From Acanthopleura granulata (Eukaryota; Mollusca; Polyplacophora; Chitonida; Chitonidae): a DNA stretch of 64,000 nucleotides. Below, piece after piece: positions 11,368 through 22,700 of the stretch (position 1 is its first letter; every line of letters begins with the position of its first letter). Where the stretch lies: contig JABBOT010000022.1 of the NCBI GenBank assembly GCA_016165875.1, forward strand, positions 6,363,217 through 6,427,216, read 5' to 3'. Position numbers and translations under genes: made by a program. The notes beneath the pieces were generated by a model. The model had not been told where the DNA came from, did no database searches, and worked only from the letters and a program-made list of their open reading frames with translations.

Positions 11368-12770
11368 TTGTACAAAAGATGTGTACAAGATTACATACAT
11401 TGGAAACCTATATGTATGCTACACAACAGAATTGAACGACCTTTAGATATATGTCGATCCGTATTATTCCCTCTCAATTATGTCAGTTATGTATTTCCGA
11501 GGGCTATGACGCCCACAAATCTCACAGCTGGGTTCAGGGCTACAGGAATTTATCCCTTTCACAGAAATGTACTTGCACCAGAAAAGTTTCTTCCAGCTTC
11601 AACAGGCAGACTCGTGCCTCAAGATGATGATGATTACAGACTACGAGGTAACAGAAATGGTTAACACTGTAACTTCTGAAGCAGTCTCAGGTACCTCAAG
11701 TTCAGATGCAACAGGCGATGGTGATTTCCCTTGTGTAACCACATGTTGATAGTGATATGACCTCAGCACCATCCAACGCGAACACTGAGGAGGAACAAGT
11801 AACTCCATCTTGCTCAACAGTATGCTGAAGACCCTAATGACATAAGACCTTTTGGCTGATTGGAACTACATCTCGACAAGGGGCAAAGTCAACCATATAT
11901 CCGGACACACCAGTTAAGATGGCAATGGGAGAGGCACGGTTATCTTCTAAAAAAGGAAACAAAGAGCTAAGTAGGGGAAATCTGTCTGTCTCCCACTGGA
12001 CAGGCCAAACAAAGCCCGCAACTACCTGCATCAAATGAAGTAGTGACTCGTCGAGTAACAGTGACATGGATAAAGATGACGAACAATTGTGTGATGACTC
12101 CAGTGATTTGTCAGCATGTGATGATGAACAATGGTGTGATGACTCCAGTGATTTGTCAGCATGTGACGATGAACAATTGTGTGATAACTCCAGTGAATTG
12201 TCAGCATGTGATGATGAACAATTGTGTGATGACTCCAGTGATTTGTCAGCATCTCATGATGAACAATTGTGTGATGACTCTATCCAATTGTCAGCATCTC
12301 ATGATGAGCAATTGTGTGATGACTCTATCCAGTTGTCAGCATCTCATGATGAACAATTGTGTGATGACTCTATCCAATTGTCAGCATCTCATGATGAACA
12401 ATTGTGTGATGACTCTATCCAATTGTCAGCATCTCACGATGAGCAGACAGGCAAATATCCATTAGGCATTTGTCATCTAGATGTTGATGATCACATTTTG
12501 GCAAAGTCTTCAACCAAAAAGAGTGTAAAATACTACGTTGGACGAATTGTGTCAGTTGATGGTGCGTCAGACGGGATTGAAACATCCATTATGGGCAGAT
12601 TTCATGTACATGGCAATAAGGCAGCCGATTTAACTTTCGGATTTCAGGCCGAGGACATCAGCATTCATGCATTTGAAGATGTCATGAAGCTGCGTATCCC
12701 TTCCACCACTGGTGGCACCAAACTTTGTTCTAACCAGTTTACCTTTAACTGCAAAGATCTTTCCAAATAA
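11368..12770 (+). pseudogene. pogo/jerky-like transposase C-terminal fragment with acidic repeats
   Basis: Frame pieces in order: AMTPTNLTAGFRATGIYPFH (about 11505-11564), the hallmark end of the pogo-type DDE domain. A frame change follows, then TDTP-like PDTPVKMAM (near 11910), then a frame at 12066-12770. That last frame starts with about nine 15-residue units of the type DEQLCDDSxxLSASH. It continues with a domain containing DDHILAKSSTKKSVKYYVGRIVS and ends in STTGGTK. The VKYYVGxV domain is a known C-terminal companion of such invertebrate transposases; its role is unclear to me. Several frameshifts and missing catalytic regions make it inactive. The acidic repeat part is itself a 45-bp minisatellite (about 12075-12440). 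Confidence 0.7.
12075..12440 (+). repeat. 45-bp coding minisatellite in the transposase tail
   Basis: The unit is GATGAACAATTGTGTGATGA plus 25 bp, about eight to nine copies. The first half encodes DSSDLSAC and the second half DSIQLSAS. The frame is kept through all copies, so it expanded as coding sequence or without indels. Confidence 0.9.
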
Positions 12771-13079
12771 GTTATAGGGTAGAAACCATGCATTTATCTG
12801 CATGTTGTTTTGGAAACTGACATTTGGGCCAGAACTGAATCATATTTTAATCGCATTTGTTGATTATAATTATGTATACAGTCACTAAACAGTTCCTCAT
12901 TTGTGTTAACATGTTTAACTCAAATAACACATTACAATTGTTATGAAAAATAAAACTTGTTTTGTTTATTCATGATAAATTCTGTATTATGTCAATGTTG
13001 TGAAGGTCCAATTAACTATGTGACAACTTGCCCCTTAGTGTACGACAACTTGCCCTAATGTGGTAAGTTGTCACACCCC

Positions 13080-14750
13080 AAAAATATCGTCATTATTGCT
13101 CGTGTAGCATTACTGGTGGGACTTAAAGCCGGAATGGTTATCCGGACCATAATGTGCACACCTTCACGTTCATGCTGAATTTATCAAACGTATCAGATGT
13201 ATTGCTTTTGATAATGACAAGGAAATGTTTGTTTATTTGTTTGTTTGTTTTGTTTTTGTTTTGTTTTTTTTTGTTTTTTTTTGTTTGTTTTGGGGGGTTT
13301 TTTGTGACAACTAGCCCCCTTCCCCCCTACACATGCTAATACAATCGTAGACCTGTACACAGTCCATATCACTGGAGAGTTGGAGTATAAATTATACCGA
13401 AACGGTTTGATATCCCTGTTAGGTCTATAAATCGGAATCAAGAAAGAAATTTCGATCAACTCATGTAGCTTGGAAATATTCACATTACCCACCATGTTCG
13501 TCTGTTGAGAAAAGAGTTCCGCGGACAGTCAACGCGGTTAATCATGTAATGTTAAGTTATAAGCGAAATTTAGAACTTTTGGTGTCCGACGTCAGGTTAT
13601 GTCACACTGAATTGCTAACAGAACTGTTAACTTGACATTTAGGCCGTTATTGTGCCTTAACAAATAATAACAGAAATCTCATGCTTGGTACTCAAACACA
13701 ACTTGATAAGCTCTAAAAAATGACGTCAAAATTTTTGGCGTCCGACGTCAGGTTACGTGACTCAATTTTTCACCTTATTTTTAACAGGGGTTTTAAATAA
13801 CCATTAACCCATGATGGATCTCATGTATGGTATATGAGCATAACTCTGGACACGGAATGGGGAGAAAGAAAATTGCTCAAGAGAAAGCAAATGTATGTGT
13901 AATTACGGACATGTGTTCTAAATCAGTGTAAGTTGATTGTTAGTTAATTACACCATGACCTATATTTATTAATCCTATACATGTATGAATGCACATACCC
14001 AAAAGGTTCAAATTACTTATCTACTAGAGTGCTATACATTATTTTATTTAGGTTATCATCTTACACATGTACATGTGCTATCTGTATTTTAATCTGCATT
14101 TTGTTAACAAAATTTTAACTAAGATTTAGAACATTTGCACACTGATATCTCACGATGTAAGACTAAAATGGCTGCTTTGTTTTTTCTGCTGTGCCTTAAA
14201 GCATTGTATAAGCCACTTCTCAATAGACACTAAAGAGGTTTTTACAGCCACAACTAGAGAGATTTGAGGTCTCGCGTATGACGTTGTACATTTGCCTAAC
14301 TGGGTCTAGTCATAGGTCATATCACATAATTCATATTCTTTGTTAATACCAAGACATGGAATTTATATGTAATGGAATGTAACCTAACGTCAATGTTATA
14401 CTGTAGTCTGAAAACTTATTTATTCACAAATTTACACTAGAGATCTTGGATTTAAGGGATGTGTACGCCGTAAAACACACACACACGAACACAAAAGAAT
14501 AGATAAAAAATAAAAAAATAATATTTTTCCTACGAGCACTGGATCTGAAGGTTCACCATAATACATGTAGCTTATCTCGCTTAACGCTTTGTATCCTTTG
14601 ACCCAGAGGTAATACGTGCTACTTGCATTCGAGCTGGCAAGTCTGCTTTGTTCCTTTATATTTCGCCAACCTAGGCCTATATATTAAATATAAGTCTACG
14701 GTGACATATTCTTAACGTAAACGATAAAGCTCATGGCATACATGTTTTAC
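13080..14750. other. intergenic, no gene; short direct repeat
   Basis: A T/G-rich simple stretch lies at 13218-13300. A direct repeat of about 25 bp, GTCCGACGTCAGGTTAYGT, occurs at about 13583 and 13740. A CA-rich run is near 14478. Nothing here looks coding. Confidence 0.5.
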
Positions 14751-14754
14751 AGTT

Positions 14755-14893
14755 GTACGTGGGAAGGTCTGCCATCAACCTGTGGTTGGCCGTGGGTTTC
14801 CACCCGGCTTCCTCTCACCATAATGCTGGATGCCGTCGTATAAGTGAAATATTCTTGAGTACGACGTAAAACACCAATCAAATAAATAGATAA
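14755..14893 (+). mobile_element. 5'-truncated V-type SINE
   Basis: It contains only the 3' half of the SINE: GTGGGAAGGTCTGCCATCAA, then CACCATAATGCTGG, TATAAGTGAAATATTCTTGA and the AAATAAAT tail. There is no tRNA head, as expected for incomplete reverse transcription. Confidence 0.8.
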
Positions 14894-15385
14894 ATATTTT
14901 TACAGTAAGTTTTAAGTTTGGAACAGTTATATTTTAAGCATGCCCTATTTTATTAGTAACGCCTGTTACTTAACAATGTCGACCGCATACGAGGAAGCCT
15001 GCGCGTAATTCTGTAGATCTGTTAGTGTGAGCAGCTTGATAATGCACCGCAACTTATCTTCCATCCATATCAGTTTCCGTTACCAAAACGTCGTATTGAA
15101 ATTAAAAGCAAAGAAGAACATTTAACACTCATGCTTGTAGACTTGCTTTATGCTGTTGAAGTATTGCTAAAGTCCTTATTATGCATGGCATCTTTCCACA
15201 TTGTGTTATGAATTAACACATTCTCTAAGGTCACATTCTGTGAATGTTTAAAACATCTTTTTCCAGTCACATTGCTGGTGCAATTGTGTGCCATTTTCCT
15301 AAACACACAATAGAGAAGATTTCCCTGTTGTATAGATGGTTTAATATTTTCTAAAATTAAGTGCAGAAACTCCTTCAGCTGGAAT

Positions 15386-15391
15386 GTATAT

Positions 15392-15438
<47 letters not shown>

Positions 15439-15695
15439 CTTATTTGATTGGTGTTTTACTTCGTACTCAAGAATATCTCACTTATACGGCGGCGACCAGC
15501 ACTGTGGTGGAAAGAAATCGGACAGATCCCGGGCGAAACCAACGACCATCCACAGGTTGCTGGCAGACCTTCCCACATACGGTCTGAGAGGAAGCCAGCA
15601 TGAACTGGACATGAACTCACTGCGACCGCATTGGAGGGGAGGCCTCTGGGTCATTACGCTGCGCTAGCGCGCTAACCAAGCCACGGAGCCCCCCT
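15386..15695 (-). mobile_element. full-length V-type SINE with expanded tetranucleotide tail
   Basis: The minus-strand SINE runs from a tRNA-like head (GTGGCTTGGTTAGCGCGCTA, lacking a few bases) through the central region to a 3' tail. The tail has grown to about 13 units of AAAT (15386-15440). The B-box-like GTGAGTTCATGTCC is visible. The tail expansion is a typical microsatellite birth at a SINE end. Confidence 0.85.
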
Positions 15696-15699
15696 CACC

Positions 15700-16610
15700 C
15701 ACTCCGCTGGAATGTATATAGCTGGTCTGACTTTACGATGCAAAGGTTTCCGAGTTTTGACGGTTTTATAACCTTTATTTCATATTATATATGCTGTCCG
15801 ACTGATTTTAAAGTTGTGAAAGTGATCACCTGGCGTGCGTAGGGTTCAGTCCCGAGCAGTATGAATGATGCTTTAAAAAACAATCAGTTATGTTTTACAC
15901 CAACGAAAATGGAGTATATGTTCTAAAATTATGCATTTTGTGGTTAGCACGCTGCAATATTGCATCACCGATGTTGCGCAGTCGGAAATGCGAGGTACTT
16001 ACGTAACAGTTATGAAGACATGCTTTTTTGGTCTTAAATGAGGCGTAATCCGTAGTTGTATTTGATCGGACAATAAGGACTGGTCTCTTTTGAACTGTGT
16101 ACTGTTAACTGTGAACTACGAGCCAACTTCACACACGTTTTTGATGGAACATATTGTGGAGATACATGACTTATAATGTTAGCCATGTCTTTAGCGGCAT
16201 TATATTTATAGCATCCAGGTATGGATATTCCGTCAATAAGTTAAATCGTAAAACTTTACAAATGTGGGTACTGCATGATTGCAGGCTTATATCCCGTGGG
16301 TATTTCTGGAGATACTCTGTCTCATGTATCGAATCACGTGTACCCGTTTTAGACGACAAAAATTCCACATGCCAAAATTTCTTGATACTACCGGTGCTGA
16401 ATATTTAGGCCTAGGCCTACTACTTATCAAAATCATCAAAACTTTATCACCAGTATTGTATCATTATCACCACAACCTCTAAAACTGTCAAAATGAACAG
16501 GAGTATTAGTTATATTGTGTCTGATGGCTTCTATGGCATAGCATAGATAACACATGGATTGTGTAATACTCCCCTTTTCACACTACTACTTAGTACATGG
16601 AAATATATTA
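15700..16610. other. intergenic, nothing recognised
   Basis: AT-rich sequence without conserved frames, RNA genes or repeats that I can name. Confidence 0.4.
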
Positions 16611-16910
16611 TCAGTGTTTAAATGGTGCGAATACCAGTTTATTAACTGCTTTCAGAAAATGTGGTAGCGGCCACCTGCTCTTGGCACATTTGTTAGTGTA
16701 AGAAACAACGCAATTGTTGAGAATAGGCTCAGTTTCATGTTTCTTTGTGTCTTTTAGAAAGTATTGTAAAATGTCTTCTATTTTATCAAGGGGATTGACA
16801 TATATCCAATATTCCTTTTTTGGGGGGAGAGGTTTTATACCCTTTTGTCCCAAAAGCCGTTCCCAATACTTCCCATCGCTTATAGCTGTCATGATCACGT
16901 GGAAGACCAA
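16611..16910 (-). CDS. orphan 99-residue open frame, function unknown
   Basis: A single open frame of 99 codons starting MVFHVIMTAISDGKYWERLL and ending FLKAVNKLVFAPFKH. Composition is protein-like (charged and hydrophobic residues mixed, no low complexity), with predicted helices around IEDILQYFLKDTKK. I do not recognise a family, and there is no signal peptide or membrane segment. No splice sites or partner exons are evident, and a chance frame or an old transposon fragment is quite possible. Confidence 0.2.
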   Translation of the reverse strand: MVFHVIMTAISDGKYWERLLGQKGIKPLPPKKEYWIYVNPLDKIEDILQYFLKDTKKHETEPILNNCVVSYTNKCAKSRWPLPHFLKAVNKLVFAPFKH

Positions 16911-16971
16911 ACTTTAGGCGAACAAAAATGAACTTCATCATGTCATCAATAATGACGAGTGTGTCTCTAAA

Positions 16972-17219
16972 AGGTGGCCGTGGGGTTTAGCGCCCCAGCG
17001 CTGGATAATCACCCAGGACCAGTGCAGTTGTTGTAAGTCCAGCCCATGCTGGCTTCCTCTGGCCGTATGTTGGAAGGTCTGCCAGCAAGGAGAGGATGGT
17101 CGTGGGCTCCCCCTGGGCTTTGTCAGTTTTCCTCCCATCATAATGCCGACCGCTGTCGTTAAAGTGAAATATTCTTGAGTACGATGTGAAGCACGAATCA
17201 AATAAATACATAAATAAAT
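16972..17219 (+). mobile_element. V-type SINE, diverged head
   Basis: A plus-strand copy: a head without a clear A box (GGTGGCCGTGGGGTTTAGCG), B-box-like TTGTAAGTCCAGCCC, then the central region GGAAGGTCTGCCAGCAAGGA. The end is AAGTGAAATATTCTTGAGTA with an AAATACATAAATAAAT tail. Confidence 0.8.
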
Positions 17220-19110
17220 TTTAGAACATTGTCAGTGGGTAAGTAGAAACAAACTCGGTATTGCAAATTATTTGTTGAGAAATCTTTCCTCTGCCGTCAG
17301 TTATTTCATTCCAGTACTCCAGCATATCTTAGTAAAAATCTGGCTTATTTACTTCCAGTTTGCATGTTAATGTGATATAATTACAACACAGTAAACCTCC
17401 TTGTTTATCAAATTTGTAGGTAGGGATTAATTTTCAAAACTTTCCGTTTGTGAAAGGTATCCTTTCTGAGATACATAGTTGATTATCGACACCATACATA
17501 CTAAAATGGTACACGATATGGATACTGATTTTTTTCATCCGCCTAGAACATTCATTACGTCTTACATTTTCCTGATACAGAAGAACATTAATCGCATGTG
17601 TACAAAATCCCCACAGTGAAAACCAGCGGGTTGCTTAATTAAGTTCTTTGTGTATATGTGGAGATACAAAGCAGACAGCCATCTAGTCTACTAATCACAG
17701 AGGTTCCCCTTGTGTGGTCATCAAGAACGTTTGATGTTATTACTACCATAGGATGTCAACGTAATGATAAAGCAAACGTGCCCTGTTCCAAAGTAGTAGT
17801 GTTTCTTTATGCAGAGAGAGGACGCTACAAATTCACATGTGCTTTGCACTGGCACTAAGATAACAATTACTGACCTAGCGAACAAATAAACTATTCATCC
17901 TTCTTCCCCCAAATGGTCGTCATATAGTATTCCATGAATGGTGGACGTAGTCATCAAAAATTAGATGACAGAATCTTCCAAACTGAAAGTTGAACTCATT
18001 CAGGTTAAGTGAATGGTTTCAACTGAAATGTAAATATTTCTCTTTTGTGTATTAATGATTAGAAATATGTCATCAAAATGTAAGTCTTTGCAGCAAAGCG
18101 ATTTATTAACCGTTCTATGAAAATTGTGTAATATACTGAAATATCCCAACCACGTTTCTGTATCCTGTATAAATCACTTTTCAAACAGTAATAAACCTTA
18201 GTCATTATCAGAAAAAATAAGCATATATATATCATGATTATCTAATAATAAAATCCATTAATAAATGGAAACACTAATATTTACAAAATGTTTACGGTAC
18301 TCAAAAACAAAATGTCCCCATGCGCAGACATGGGATCTGTCAAATATGACTTCAATGTTTTTATGTCATATAATAACAAATGATCCCTCTCTAGCTCAGG
18401 CCGATAACCAAACTGCTCAGCGAGACAGACCACCTGTGGAATAACACCAGGCTTCATTCACAGATATTCGGTCATATAACACATGTAAGGACGATTTTGC
18501 AAATTCTGCTAAGCTTAGGTATAATGTGTTTTCAGGCCAAATTATAGCCATTTTCTTGCATCCAGTCAAAGTGTGCGATGGATGCCTCATTGTCTGGTCT
18601 AAGCTTGTGTGCTTTTCACGCGGTTCACATTTTACTTTATTATGCACGGCCGATAACAACATCACATCATCTAAGATCAGTGTGTAGCTTGTCAACAGAA
18701 GCTACCGTCTGCTATCTGTGTAGGCAACGGAAAATGCCATCCCTCGATGTGTACCACCTAGCCGTATTAGAAACACTGTCCTCAAACAAGACAAGATTCT
18801 TGTGGGTTATATTTTCTTATATGTAACTCTCGTTAAGCATAAAAATGTGCAATTTATGACAGGAATCTCACGTATAAGATGACTTATAAGCCGTGTAATT
18901 TAGCTGTGCACGTGCCCATGTACACACTGAGTTAATGGTGCTGAACTGTAATGGTGAATAAACATCTCGAATGACCTTAGCAAACATTTTATTTTTCTTT
19001 TTTCAATTCAGAAAAATATGATTGCGTGAACCAAGGTGATATTACAGAATATTATACAACACTCTAACTTGATTTCAAACATACACAAATAATTTTGGTT
19101 TCCCTAATCA
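17220..19110. other. intergenic, no gene recognised
   Basis: AT-rich sequence. The longest frames (18417-18695 minus, 18578-18826 plus) overlap each other on opposite strands and show no domain. It may contain the untranslated 3' end of the EGF-repeat gene near 19.1 kb. Confidence 0.4.
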
Positions 19111-19114
19111 TAGT

Positions 19115-19120
19115 TTTATT
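19115..19120 (-). terminator. candidate AATAAA polyadenylation signal of the EGF-repeat gene
   Basis: AATAAA on the minus strand about 595 bp downstream of the stop codon at 19715. Other AT-rich variants exist in the region, so this is one candidate. Confidence 0.3.
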
Positions 19121-19714
19121 ATGAATGGAAACCCCCCAGAAATGGGTCTTCACATTGAGAGATCTGAGGCACAGCACTCCGTGTTTTCTGTACAGTAATT
19201 ATACTTTGGATTCAAGCAGTCTATTTCTGCTTGTTTTTTGAATTAAAAACACCACCCTTCAATACTGTCAGAGTGTAGGTCGTTTCCATCTGTTTGTACG
19301 GTAGTTTACATTCCACTATTTAGTCACGAACAGGCGATAATATCGTCGTGGTTTGTTCTATTTGTGAGAAAAGCAGAGGTCCACACCACCGACCAATACA
19401 CATACAACAGGTGCTTGTACTTGTACAGTAATTTTTGTAGATCTGTACCGTGTGTCTTGGTAACATGTATCTCCCTCACTTGGTGATGCATGTGAAATAT
19501 TATGTGCATAGTTACAGAGTTTCAAAAAAAGGGTCATTGTCATTACATATAACATTGTGACAAGAAGCTCAGTATATATATATCGAAATAGATCTCCATG
19601 AAGTTGTATTGGGAAAACCCTAAAAATGAAGATCGGCTCATCTCTCTATAAAATGACTGAGATTTTGACAAAAAGGCGAAGGACATCAGGCCTTAACCTG
19701 GCCAGAGATGTCCT

Positions 19715-19797
19715 TCACATGGCCACATAATAAGCTGTCAATAGCAACCAAACTGTAGTTCCTCCAAAATCCAACAGGGACCCACTGGATACTTGAT
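19715..19797 (-). CDS. EGF gene last exon: stalk and hydrophobic C-terminus
   Basis: Acceptor TGTTTTTCAG, then 26 codons and TGA at 19717-19715. With the single base from the preceding exon it starts Asp, then QVSSGSLLDFGGTT and VWLLLTAYYVAM. Only the phase-1 frame is open with this sensible product, matching the phase of exon 6. Linkage to the EGF exons across a 3.6-kb intron is inferred. Confidence 0.55.
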
Positions 19798-22700
19798 CTG
19801 AAAAACACAAAGGAAACTTGAATGAAGTTGTGAAATATGTGTAGGGACATATACAGTCAAAGGGTAGTTTTACAAGCAGGTGTTTAACATACAACGGTAC
19901 AAGGAAGAGAAGGGATTTCATAACTGAGTAAGTTAAAAAAGAGCAACATCGACAACTGTTTTTTTGTATTACGTCTCAAGACAATTATGTTGCATAGTAA
20001 GTTCGACTTTGCAGATTGATGTCGTGAAAAACATCTAAGCCCATCTCTTAAATGTATATAAAGTCTGTTATGCATGTAAATGTAGAGAAACCTCCAAGCA
20101 TATGTACAGATACACGGGAGATTGTTTTTGTAATTCAATGGACAATTTATTCCTAACGCAAAGATGTTTGCTTATTTTGATATATCAAAATATAGATTAA
20201 GCCTACCACCCATGTTCATAATCCATAGATTATACAGAAACACTATATATTCGTATGGCCAAATCAATAATTGAAAGCATACAGAAATAGATAAGTGAGA
20301 TATGTGGGATGAAGTGAGGCCGTTGTATTTGAACCATGAAAAACAGACACGCTTTAGAGTAAAGTTTCTGAGATCATCAAGGCTTTAGAATCCACTTTCA
20401 TAAAAAAAACTAACGAGAGAATCGCGACAAGAGGTTGTTTGTTTTGTGCCGGGGTTTATTTGTCCGTTTCTTTGTCCTTCAACAACTTCATAGATTTGAA
20501 TAAATATTTTGTGCATATAAAGTGATGATTGTTGTTGGGCCTCTTGCCAATCACTAGCATTGCCCTTGTAACTAGAAACAGAATTTGTTTTTTTTTAAGC
20601 GATCCTTCACCGTAACGAGGACAAATACTGGACATAATGTCCCTTGGTTTGCAGTATGGAGGTTTGTGCATTTAGCTTTCGGGATGCATTCCAGTTGTCA
20701 TAGTAAATTGTCTTGAGGAAAAAACTAACTAACATGATCGAAAATCTGGTATTTTCTCTCCTTCAGGATCTGTTAAATAGACGGAAAAATATGTTGGAAA
20801 ATTAGCCACGGTTCATGAAAGAGAAAAATTCTATCACTTGCACTTAAGAGTAGGGTATATAACGAATTTATTTTCTGTGTGTGAAATTCTTCCTACACCT
20901 GAACATTTTGGGTTTGGTTCGAGTGTGGACGATCTGACAGTAACGCCAATGAGTTAGAACCCATTGTGTTAAGTGGAGCATACATCTATCAGCACCACTG
21001 TCATTATTAGCAGGCGTATTAAAACATTCAGATGGTATGAAGTGCTGCGAAACCAGAACTATAATCGACCAAACTATACAGACTGTGTTACAAAACATGG
21101 AAGTATCTATATAGTTAAAACTGAAATATTCATTGAATCCAATACTTTTGGATCACCCTCAACAGTGGTGAAGTTGGCCACAAGGGTGAAGTTTGCCATT
21201 TTTGTGAAAAAAATTATAATTTTGTTTCATGTTTAAGTTCGTCTTTTTAGATCAACCCTGTGGTATGAAGTGAAAGAGAGGCTACAGGGAGTTGACCTTG
21301 GCGCCATTTACGCATGTCGGTTGACTCACCTTGCTCTCAAGTAAATTTTCTTTTGACACTCAAAATTGGACTTGTTGATGCATGCGGTGCAATTAAACCG
21401 AGCCAGGTGAGTTTTTGTACATTTCTAGTATCTTCTAGTACCACATATTATAAAATTTAAACAGCATTTAAATGCATGATAGCTTGGGCAGATGCAACCT
21501 AATGGGCATGTAATATTCTTAAAATTTAAAATATGGGGTGAAGTTGGCCACTTTTGGGGGTGAAGTTGGTAACGCGGTCAACTTCACACCACCTCTAAAA
21601 TTATAAATTACAAACAAACAGACATAAAGTGTGGTTATAACTAAAATGTTGTGGTTGAATGATGCTACTTTCCTGAAGACTTAAGTTGTGGATTTGTTAT
21701 TTCAAGTTCCACTGAGAGAATGCCGCGCAAATATATCCCTAAACCGGGTTACCGCAGAATGTTAGTTTACACACAGCAACAATTAGAGGAGTTTATACAG
21801 AATGGAATGAGCCAGCGCGAATCATCTAAGAAGTTTGGCATTCCTCGTGGTGCACTACAAAACAGGCTACAAGGGAAACATTGTAGCTCACATGGAGGCC
21901 AGTCTGTTTTTACTGTGGAAGGGGAGACAACCATTGCCCAGTACTTATCAGTGATTGCTGATTGGAGTTATCCTGTGAACTAAATGGACTTTCGGCTGAT
22001 AGTTAAAAATTATCTGTTGAAGCAAGGCCGAAAAGAGCCGAGGTTCTGTAGTAACATACCAACTGATGACTGGGTTCGATCCTTTGTTCGACGCCACCGA
22101 GACAAGCTCACATCACGCTTTTGCCAGAACATCACAACCAAACGTACCGATGTCTCGCCAGCTGCTATCAACACCTATTTGACAACCTGGAAGAAACACT
22201 CCAGGGGGTACCAAGTCAAAATATTCTGAACTATGAAGAAACCACCTTATGCGACAATCCTGGAGGAAAACGTTGCATCTTCAGTAGAGGTGTAAGATAT
22301 CCTGAGAGAATACTAAACGCTACAAAAGCATCAACTTCCATAATGTTTGCATGTACAGGTGATAGTGAAATGGTGGCTCCTTATGTTGTTTACAGGGCAA
22401 AGCATCTCATGAATACATGGACTGAGAAATGTCCAAACAATACGCGCTACAATCGTTCGAAATCAGGGTGGTTTGACGCGCTTTGTTTTAGTGATTGGTT
22501 TAATACAATGGTCGTTCCTTGGGCAAAAACAAAGAAGGAAGGTCGTCATCGGGAATAATCTTTCGTCCCATTTCACAGAAGACTGCATCAAGACGTGAAG
22601 AACACAACATCGCTTTTATCTGCCCACCCACAACCATTAGATGTTTGCGTCTTTTCGTCACTGAAGAAACACTGGAAAGAAGGCCCCGGAAGAAAATTGC

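Larger units (their letters stand above)
11368..13075 (+). mobile_element. pogo-like DNA transposon remnant, 3' part
   Basis: This holds the 3' end of a pogo/jerky-type transposase gene and the element's right subterminal region. Motifs GACAACTTGCCC at 13022 and 13044, and the inverted form GTAAGTTGTCAC at 13063, mark the right side. A related GTGACAACTAGCCCC at 13303 may be the true end. The left end, DNA-binding domain and the catalytic Asp part are not found, so it is 5'-truncated. Confidence 0.65.

Noticed and set aside
13154..13495. Plus frame rich in Phe/Leu and its antisense Lys-rich frame
   Set aside because: Produced by a T/G-rich simple sequence run.
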